Shown here piece by piece: positions 23,458 to 29,733 of a stretch of DNA of 29,733 nt. Source of the DNA: Hofstenia miamia (taxonomy: Eukaryota; Xenacoelomorpha; Acoela); assembly GCA_004352715.1 (NCBI GenBank), contig SCFE01000042.1, positions 1,095,733-1,125,465 on the forward strand, read 5' to 3'. A program made the position numbers and the translations under genes. A model generated the notes under the pieces. It was not told the DNA's origin and ran no database searches. It saw only the letters and a program-made list of their open reading frames with translations. Positions within the stretch are counted from its first letter, which is position 1. Each line of letters starts with the position of its first letter.

Positions 23458-23836
23458 AACAATGATTATCCATACAACGTCTTTTAAAAAGAGTTCAATG
23501 TCAGAACTAACATTGCATTCTGGTTTAAGAGCATTCTTAATTAACTTTGGAGATTCATTAACTGAAAATTTCAGTATTTTGTATTTATCATCAACTTTTA
23601 TTCCCTTCTTTTCACGAATGTTTAGTGCACTTGTCATTCTTAAATATTTAACTTTGGTAATCAACTGTTTTTCAGTCAGTTTTTTTAATACCCATATATT
23701 ATGCGGGGTAAATGGACCACCATATAGTACCTTTAGAATCTTTAAACTTTTAGCAGCTTTCGTTTTTTAAGGACTTTTTTCTTGCTTTTATTAAGTTCCT
23801 TAGCCCTTTGCAAAACTTCATTGATGAATTCCTTTA
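23458..23836 (-). CDS. Unrecognised lysine-rich coding-like region, one homopolymer frameshift
   Basis: The minus strand is open for 103 codons from 23766 to the stop at 23455-23457, long for DNA this AT-rich. The peptide looks protein-like (LYGGPFTPHNIWVLKKLTEK, LRMTSALNIREKKGIK, NALKPECNVSSDIELF) with amphipathic helices and many Lys. One base short in the A6 run at about 23763-23768 separates it from an upstream frame reading IKEFINEVLQRAKELNKSKK, which begins at the (AT)n array. No signal peptide or membrane segment is seen and no family is recognised. It has no ATG in the joined frame before the microsatellite, so the start is lost or lies in the gap. It could be a host exon, a retroelement gag-like protein or a transposon accessory protein. 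Confidence 0.45.
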
Positions 23837-23999
23837 TATATATATATATATATATATATNNNNNNNNNNNNNNNNNNNNNNNNNNNNNNNNNNNNNNNNN
23901 NNNNNNNNNNNNNNNNNNNNNNNNNNNNNNNNNNNNNNNNNNNNNNNNNNNNNNNNNNNNNNNNNNNNNNNNNNNNNNNNNNNNNNNNNNNNNNNNNNN

Positions 24000-24030
<31 letters not shown>
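23834..24030. repeat. (AT)n microsatellite with a 140-N assembly gap
   Basis: AT dinucleotides flank 140 N (23860-23999) on both sides, so the array is long and unresolved. Frames translated across it are artefacts. Confidence 0.97.
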
Positions 24031-24031
<1 letters not shown>

Positions 24032-24202
24032 TTTTTTCATCGATTTTTAAACTCTTAATGCACCATGATCTTAGATATAACAGAAGAAATGTGTAAAGGA
24101 TACACATTTTTAGCGATCCATTCATGAAAAACCTCATTTGAGACTTTTCTCACCTTTTTGGGTTTCTCCGATAATTATATTAAGTAACAATCAATTGATT
24201 TT

Positions 24203-24322
24203 TTATTCGGTAATTTCCATCATCATAAAACAAACACTTTCATAATAAATTTCATCTACTAGCTCTTTTATTATATCAGAACTTCGAGTCTTACGCGATT
24301 TACTCATTTTACTGAGTGCCAT
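24203..24322 (-). CDS. Small ATG-initiated frame, possible 5' part of the unrecognised gene
   Basis: A 39-codon frame opens MALSKMSKSRKTRSSDIIKE and ends at TAA. A one-base shift near 24225 would carry the reading on as FYDDGNYRIKNQLIV in another frame. Further along, SEKPKKVRKVSNEVFHEWIA (about 24105-24165) appears in a third frame. Together with 23458-23836 this suggests one decayed protein of basic, helical character spread over about 870 bp on minus, interrupted by the microsatellite. This is inference; the short blocks could be chance. Confidence 0.25.
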   Translation of the reverse strand: MALSKMSKSRKTRSSDIIKELVDEIYYESVCFMMMEITE

Positions 24323-24649
24323 TTTACTATGTCCAAGCATGCACGCTGACGTAATAAACATGTTGTCATTGCGCATGCTCTAATTAGGTCATCCCTTCCA
24401 ACTGTTTGTGATATCGATATCTTATTTATTGTCTCGAAGCTCAATACATGAGTTACATTTTTCGAATAAATATTTACAAAAAATTGTATAATGTAGTTGT
24501 ACTATGGCTGTTGATTAAAAATTGTATTTCGTATTATTTTAATGAAAATATTTTGTTTTCAAACATGTTCGAGATATTTATTTATAATTCAAGCATATGC
24601 AATTGAATGCCGTCTTAATGAGAATGTTTATAATTTCATGCATTTTTGC

Positions 24650-24845
24650 ACTTTTTCAAGTTAAATATGTTGGCCATCTTGGAAAATTGGAGTCGGAATG
24701 CCCTGGGACCCTCAAACGTGTTATCAGACTCCTCGTTGACCACATAAAAACTATGTATAGACACCAAGACTTTTATTCTATGCCTATTAGTTGCAGAGAT
24801 ATTGCATTTTTTCCGAAATTTGGTCGCCATTATAAATTTTTGCAC
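24650..24845 (-). repeat. Dispersed repeat, copy 2 (minus orientation)
   Basis: Homologous to 22990-23175 in opposite orientation, with similarity over nearly the full 190 bp broken by small indels. It abuts the LINE fragment that starts near 24850. The 117-codon plus frame across it is a shadow, since copy 1 keeps no equivalent frame. Confidence 0.85.
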
Positions 24846-26175
24846 AACCAGGACATCACAAGTCGTTGTAGGTCAAAAATTCTTACAGATTCATGTTCAG
24901 TGGACAATTTGGCCCTTATAAATTCAGTAATTTTATCGAGTGAACAGTAAATTGTATTGTGTATCGAATTATCAAAATTGCAATTAATTAAATTAGGCTC
25001 TGAAAATACAGATTGAAAATATTGGTTAAACATAGAACAAATTTTGACAGAATTTTTTGCACGTTGATATTCCCAAGTTAAAAATTGAATAGTTTCCTCA
25101 GGTTTAAAGATTTAAACAATTTGTAGCATGTATTCAGAGTTGATTTGTCTTAAAATTGTTCTATGAAGATAATTTTATCAAGTTCAATTGAATGAAAAGG
25201 ATCAGTAAATGCAGTGATAAGTTTGGCAAGAACTTTTCTAAACGGGTGTTTTAAGATATTTACTTTTGGCTGTGCCTGTAATATTAAACAGATGGACAGT
25301 GTGGGAGGAAAAGTATGATGGTAGTAAGTTACGGGTCCTTCGTTATTCCTGCACGTACAAATCGATTATTTCAAACAAAGAGTTTTTTCAGTATATAACG
25401 TAAGGTGCTATGCCAAGACTGTAACATGAAAAAAGTGATCTTGATAAAGTTAATTTGAGTTCATCTTTATTGACCTGAGAAAATGAATAGCGGTTTTTTA
25501 CATCATTCGCGTATGATTGAATGTTGAGTAAGTTTTCTATTTAATTAAGGCCCAATGAAATACTAAAACAGATAACAGCATGATCTGAAAAACTTTTAGA
25601 GGCGGGAACCACCTTCAGAAATTTTAGAGCCTTGTCATCTGAAAAAAGTAGATCAAGGGAATTTCCATTTATATGAGTGGGTAAGTTGATATAATGAGAA
25701 AGATTCATATAAAGTTCATCGAGAATATGTTGATCAAATTCATGTGGGGAGATTCCAACTTCCATGTTGGCATTAGGAAAATTAAAATCCCCTACAATAT
25801 ACATATATCCTTCAAATGTGGCATCAAAAACTTATCATTCATGTAAAGACAAAAAACACCAAGCACAGAATGAATAAAGGAAAGTACGGATTCTGATGTG
25901 GGGGCGAAAGAGACTAGTAACTGGAGGAATGTAAATATCTTAAATTAATATAAGTTCAGATGCTATTGAAAATCAGCAAAGCAGGCGAAATCAACTTTGA
26001 TATTTAAACCAATGTCAACCTTTAATACAGTGTAAACTGAGTTAGGAAATATATCATTAGTAAAAGACCCATCAAGCCAGGTTTCAGTCACACACAAAAT
26101 CGGGCGACACAGCATAAGGAAGTAAACTTTGTCGCCTTTCAATAGAAATTCAACTTTGTGCATTTGTGCACAAGA
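24846..26175 (-). mobile_element. APE-type LINE (CR1/Jockey-like) fragment: endonuclease domain and pre-RT linker
   Basis: Reading minus from 26163: the endonuclease start, RPILCVTETWLDGSFTND (ETWLD is a conserved catalytic-face motif), then a degraded middle. At 25541-25804 comes VGDFNFPNANME, then LPTHINGNSLDLLFSD and SFSDHAVICFSI. GDFN, the LDLLFSD segment and SDH are the endonuclease/exonuclease/phosphatase signature that nicks target DNA. The linker to RT follows, with MFNQYFQSVFSEPN at 24990-25033. The copy then stops at the dispersed repeat near 24846, so its RT is missing. Several stops and frameshifts lie between blocks. The length, about 1.3 kb, fits the N-terminal half of ORF2. CR1, L2 and Jockey clades are not separable here. 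Confidence 0.82.
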
Positions 26176-26586
26176 TATTAATGGGATAAGATAATCAGTC
26201 AGTCGACATTAAAAATTTGATTATTTAAGTAATGTATCCCGAATTCGCAATTTTTTTCGATCATCTCCTTTTTGAATTAATTCAAATCTTTTTCAATTGT
26301 TATATTAATGGGACTGAGCTCACCTTTTATGAAATTAACCATGTAGACGATTCATTTCAAATATGAATAATTACAGGACGTACTTTACCAGAAGGATGTT
26401 AATGTTTCCAATTATATTAGTATAAATTTACTTCCACCTCTCCCAAACTCCTATCACAATTGTTTATATTGTCACAAATACTTTGTAAAGCATCACCAGA
26501 AATGGTTTCTTTCCATATAAACATATGCTTAAATATACATATATTAAAATTTCTTAAAGACCATATTGTATTTTTTATCAAAACGA

Positions 26587-26609
26587 ATATATATATATAT
26601 ATATATATA
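26587..26609. repeat. (AT)n microsatellite
   Basis: About eleven AT units. Confidence 0.95.
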
Positions 26610-26859
26610 AACTTAAACTGATCTTAGTTCATGTAATCAATAAACAAACACTAACCATCTACAATATGTCAAGAGAATTGCACATTCAAATTTTTTAGAA
26701 AATCTTCTTATATAGAGGAAGGATGTGAATGTTGCAGCTGCAAGAATAGACCGGATTTGAGTCGCCCCGTCTAGGTTAGACCGAACTGGGTTTGAGACAA
26801 AGTTTTCAGCCCATGTACATCTCTGTATATAACACAAGGGCTGAACATAACAGCTTGTA

Positions 26860-26884
26860 GATAAGATAAGATAAGATAAGATAA
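26860..26884. repeat. (GATAA)n microsatellite
   Basis: Five perfect GATAA units followed by GATTAGATA. The same pentamer, inverted, is at 14449-14476. Such pentamer tails terminate some APE-type LINEs. Confidence 0.93.
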
Positions 26885-27519
26885 GATTAGATATTCTATA
26901 TTTAGAGACTTTTATTTACAATTTCAAAAACTGATAAATTCTCTAAAAAGCGTCAATAATGTACAAAAATAATAAAACAGACATGAAATATATACAAGAA
27001 AAGCGTCATTTTAGGCTACGGATATTATAGTCTTGTAGTAGTAGTAGTACTAATGTTCAAATCTAACCACCTCGGCCATTTAAAGGTTGTAAGCGAATTG
27101 CATGCTATCAAGCATTTTGCTAAAAAAAATTTTGTTTAATCCATTTAACTTGCCAAATTAATAAATGTCCTAGATTTTTATCACTGGATGACTCATAGTT
27201 GGCATTTAATATGAGATCAACGAATAAACGTGGTTAAATCTGACCACTTAGGCTTTCTAGCGTAAAGACCCCAATGCTGAAACTCACAATCCCTAAGCCA
27301 CTTTTAATTCAAATTTTCAATATAAGAATAGGATATTTAAGATCACTAATCATATTTATACTCACATTTATAATTTTAAGTTAACATTCTGATTAATATT
27401 GGAAGGGGTGTAAATATTATTTTAAAAATTTAGGTTCCTTAAATTTGGCGATCTTAAAATAATTTTTCAAACAAATATTGCTCCTTGCTACTGCAGATAA
27501 CCAGAATTACCTACACAAT

Positions 27520-27840
27520 GTCTAGTTCATTTCAACTTTACTCTTTGAAAACGATCACTTAAGTAGCACCTTACTAAATTCTTACTATTAGAGTAGAAAC
27601 CAATGTGCTCTAACTTCTTAAGAAGAATATATTGATCAATGGAATGAAATGCTTTTGACAAATCTTTAGAAGCAATTGTGACAAAAATTGATATAGAGAT
27701 AAAATCTCCAATTTTCAGTAACGTAAAGTAAAGCATCAGAGGTTTAGTGGGCTTTGTAAAGGGGCGAATTGAGTATTCGAAAGAATTGATTTGTTATATA
27801 GATAAGTGTTTATTTAATAAAATATTTGATCAATTTCATG
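27520..27840 (-). mobile_element. LINE RT fragment (copy C): region before motif A, and motif A
   Basis: The minus strand reads NQFF...RPFTKPTKP in broken frames, matching the QFGFRK-type block of CR1/Jockey RTs. An open frame (27527-27736) follows with FTLLKIGDFIS, then KDLSKAFHSIDQYILLKKLE (RT motif A; the first Asp is the metal ligand), IGFYSNSKNLVRCYLSDRFQ and RVKLK. It ends before motif B. It lies directly downstream of motif C of copy B, so it is a separate insertion or copy. The usual Asp of KAFD is His. Confidence 0.78.
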
Positions 27841-27849
27841 TAATTTGAT

Positions 27850-29110
27850 TCGAAAACTTAGAGTTATCTAAGGATTTATTTCCATAGTAAATAGCTGTAT
27901 TGTGTTATTTCGCAGTCGATAATTTCCTTCATGTCATTTACCTAAACATTTAAAAACAATGGTCCTATTATGGTTTCTTGAGGAACAAAATTATTGACTG
28001 ACAAGAAATTTGAAAGTTTCCTTAACTTAACTCGCTGAAGGCTTTTACTTTAATAATTAATATAAGGTGAACACTGTTAATAGAAAAACCAATTTTTTTA
28101 TTATTTTATTAATATCTCATTATTAATAGAATGGAACGCTTTTGAGATGTCTAAACAGACAATCGCAACAAATTTATAAGAAATATTGAACAAGACAGGA
28201 AAATATTAGAATAATTTTGAACACATTTAAAATTGAATATATAATAGATGTAAGCACCCAACAGATATGATTAATCAAATACAAACAATAAATTATATAA
28301 TGAAAATGCTAGATTTGTTTATACAACGCGAAAGCTTAATCAAAACCTAGAATTAAAATTAATGACAAAGATATCCGATAAGTCCAATGTTATCTATAAA
28401 ATCAATTGCACCTGTGGTGAGGACTACATATAATAGATATAATAGCAGACAACTAAGCAGAAGAATAAAACAACACGAAACTAAGCCAACGATATCAGAA
28501 CACCCAACAAAATGTGGATTAAATTTTGACATCAAAATTTTAAGATCAACCATCCACAAAAATTTAAAAGTAATCGAAAGTATTTACATAAGATCAATGC
28601 AACAAAGTCTTAACACCAAAGATGTCTACATATATAAGCACAAAATACCTCTAATAAACGCTTAATTACATAATATCTTTTAATTAAATAATGCATATTT
28701 ATAAGGCAATTTTGTAAATTACCGATGATCAAGTTGAGCGAAATACATCGTTTAGTCTAATATTTCTACTAAAATTTCTAAGAATCCAGTAATGTTTTTA
28801 TGATTATTTATATGAAGTGTAATTTGTCCGTTTAATAGTCTATCAAATATCTTACTGATTGGTGATATGATAGATATAGGTCGATATTTTATGTCAACTT
28901 TTTTGTAAATGGGAGTAATACGAGCCTGCTTATAGATACTCAATTTTAAGCATTCATTAAGGATAATTTAAAGGTTCGGCAATTTTCAACTTTGTTTTAG
29001 TGACCATGTTGGAATTTTCGAAGAACCACATGACTTTTGATTTTAGTTTCTTGATTGCCTTAATTACTTCATAACTTGTTATAAAGCGACAACCAAATTT
29101 AAGGGTATGA
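27850..29110 (-). mobile_element. LINE RT fragment (copy B), CR1/Jockey-like, interrupted by a Penelope-like piece
   Basis: Minus-strand blocks in RT order. Pre-fingers TSYEVIKAIKKLKSK lies at about 29015-29065. Fingers ARITPIYKK, YRPISIISPISKIFDRLLNG lie at 28752-28943. Motif A VCLDISKAFHSIN lies at 28125-28165. Motif B VPQETIIGPLF lies at about 27958-27990, then VNDMKEIIDCEITQY. Post-C TAIYYGNKSLDNSKF lies near 27860-27890. The catalytic motif C (YxDD) that should sit between QY and TAIYYG is deleted, so it cannot be active. Stops and frameshifts are common. Fingers and motif A are 735 bp apart, about 500 more than usual, and a plus-strand Penelope-like fragment lies in that interval. Confidence 0.82.
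28362..28665 (+). mobile_element. Penelope-like element: C-terminal GIY-YIG endonuclease fragment
   Basis: The plus strand from 28362 reads MTKISDKSNVIYKINCTCGE and DYI, then after a shift at about 28430 RQLSRRIKQHETK. GLNFDIKILRS, LKVIESIYIRSMQQSLNTKD and a stop at 28663-28665 follow. VIYKINC-x-CG--YI ... RQLSRRIKQHE is the GIY-YIG core as found at the C-terminus of EN(+) Penelope-like elements, where it makes the target nick. The ESIYI Glu is the expected catalytic Glu, and SLNTKD is the usual tail. The second half of the YIG motif falls in the damaged 28425-28445 stretch. The RT part is absent, so this is a truncated copy, possibly from about 28260 to 28700. A GIY-YIG from another element class is a less likely alternative. 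Confidence 0.75.
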
Positions 29111-29162
29111 CAAGTAGAAGTTATTTCCTGGAATTTTATTTCTGGACCTTCATAGTTACCAA

Positions 29163-29733
29163 GGCTTGAAGCCCCAAATTTTGAAAGATCTTATCCACGA
29201 AAAAATGGCGAAATAGCATCAATTTTGATACAAAAACTAACTGATTTTGTAAATATCATTCTTCATGGTAATGTGCCTGTTTGTGTGCGACCAGTGTTTT
29301 TTGGGGCTAATTTAACTGCTTTGAATAAAAAGGACGGAGGAGTTCGACCTATTGCCGTGGGAAACACTTTCAGACGGCTAGCGTCTAAATGTGCTGGCTT
29401 TTTAGTAAAAAATGAACGTATTGCAAGCTACAAGAATGTGCAACTTGGATATGGAGTGCCGAAAAGATGTGAATCAGCCGCTCATGCAGTTCGGAATTAC
29501 ATAAACTCAATTGATGACGATAATTTTGTGCTTTTCAAAGTTGATTTCAAAAATGCTTTTAATTGTATTGACCGTGAAAAATTGCTGCTAACCATTTACG
29601 AAAAGTATCCTGCTATTTTTAATTATACTAACAACGCTTATGAGCAAAACTCATACCTGTTTTTCGGTGATCAAATAATTTTATCTAGTGTAGGAGCTCA
29701 GCAAGGAGATCCTGAAGGTCCTCCTCTTTTTTC
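29163..29733 (+). mobile_element. Reverse transcriptase domain of a non-LTR-type element, 5' part, runs off window
   Basis: The plus strand opens with GLKPQILKDLIHEK (from 29163). After a one-base shift in the A6 run at 29200-29205 it is open without a stop from 29204 to the window end (about 176 codons). Motifs in order: FFGANLTALNKKDGGVRPIA (RT fingers), NTFRRLASKCA, QLGYGVPKRCESAAHAVRNY, FKVDFKNAFNCIDREKLL (motif A, metal-binding Asp in VDF), then SSVGAQQGDPEGPPLF (motif B; Glu where Leu is usual). Motif C lies beyond the window. It is much better preserved than the other retroelements here and belongs to a different lineage, judged by VDFKNAFN versus LSKAF. The clade was not identified. 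Confidence 0.82.

Larger units (their letters stand above)
26176..27515. other. Non-coding stretch with microsatellites
   Basis: No gene recognised. A less AT-rich piece at about 26740-26850 ends at the (GATAA)n array and may be the 3' UTR of an unrelated plus-strand element. A short (GTA)n occurs at about 27034-27048. Confidence 0.45.

Noticed and set aside
23742-24137. Long frames with poly Ile-Tyr on both strands
   Set aside because: They are translations of the (AT)n microsatellite and the N gap, not protein.
24597-24950. 117-codon plus-strand open frame
   Set aside because: It spans the dispersed repeat and the LINE edge; the homologous copy at 22990-23175 does not keep this frame.
1-29733. 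tRNA, rRNA, CRISPR arrays, bacterial operons
   Set aside because: No cloverleaf with a recognisable T-arm, no rRNA-like block and no regularly spaced identical direct repeats with unique spacers were seen; the window is clearly eukaryotic.

Overview
This is an AT-rich, intron- and repeat-dominated window from an invertebrate animal genome. Evidence: no prokaryote-like gene packing, many (AT)n microsatellites, scaffold gaps, fragments of several eukaryotic retroelement classes, and one spliced-looking exon of a DEG/ENaC sodium channel, a metazoan-specific family. The phylum cannot be fixed from the sequence; a cnidarian, a lophotrochozoan or another AT-rich invertebrate would all fit. Most short open frames here are random.

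Layout. 1-545 (minus): decayed Ty3/gypsy-like pol fragment (aspartic protease and the linker to RT). 550-5270: AT-rich non-coding DNA. 5270-6450 (minus): a very degenerate coding-like stretch, perhaps a transposase. 6450-12300: non-coding, with a 34-bp tandem repeat, two palindromes and a poly-C gap. 12426-12822 (minus): first coding exon of a DEG/ENaC channel, the only convincing host gene. 13139-13460: 36-bp minisatellite. About 14880-16960 (minus): a long, frameshifted non-LTR retrotransposon of the R2/R4-Dong type, with RT and a CCHC knuckle. 17100-22980: non-coding, with a GGGCCC repeat next to (AT)n and a near-identical 354-bp duplication across a gap. 22990-24850: an inverted pair of a dispersed repeat flanking an unrecognised coding-like region. 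24850-29110 (minus): pieces of at least two, probably three, APE-type CR1/Jockey-like LINE copies; one is apparently interrupted by a plus-strand Penelope-like GIY-YIG fragment. 29163-29733 (plus): a much fresher RT domain of another lineage that runs off the window end.

The genes do not form a pathway. The window is a retroelement graveyard around the 5' end of one ion-channel gene. The points most worth a second look are the channel exon with its altered His-Gly gating motif, the nested Penelope-like fragment, the fresh terminal RT with a one-base homopolymer shift, and the unrecognised lysine-rich open frame at 23458-23766.
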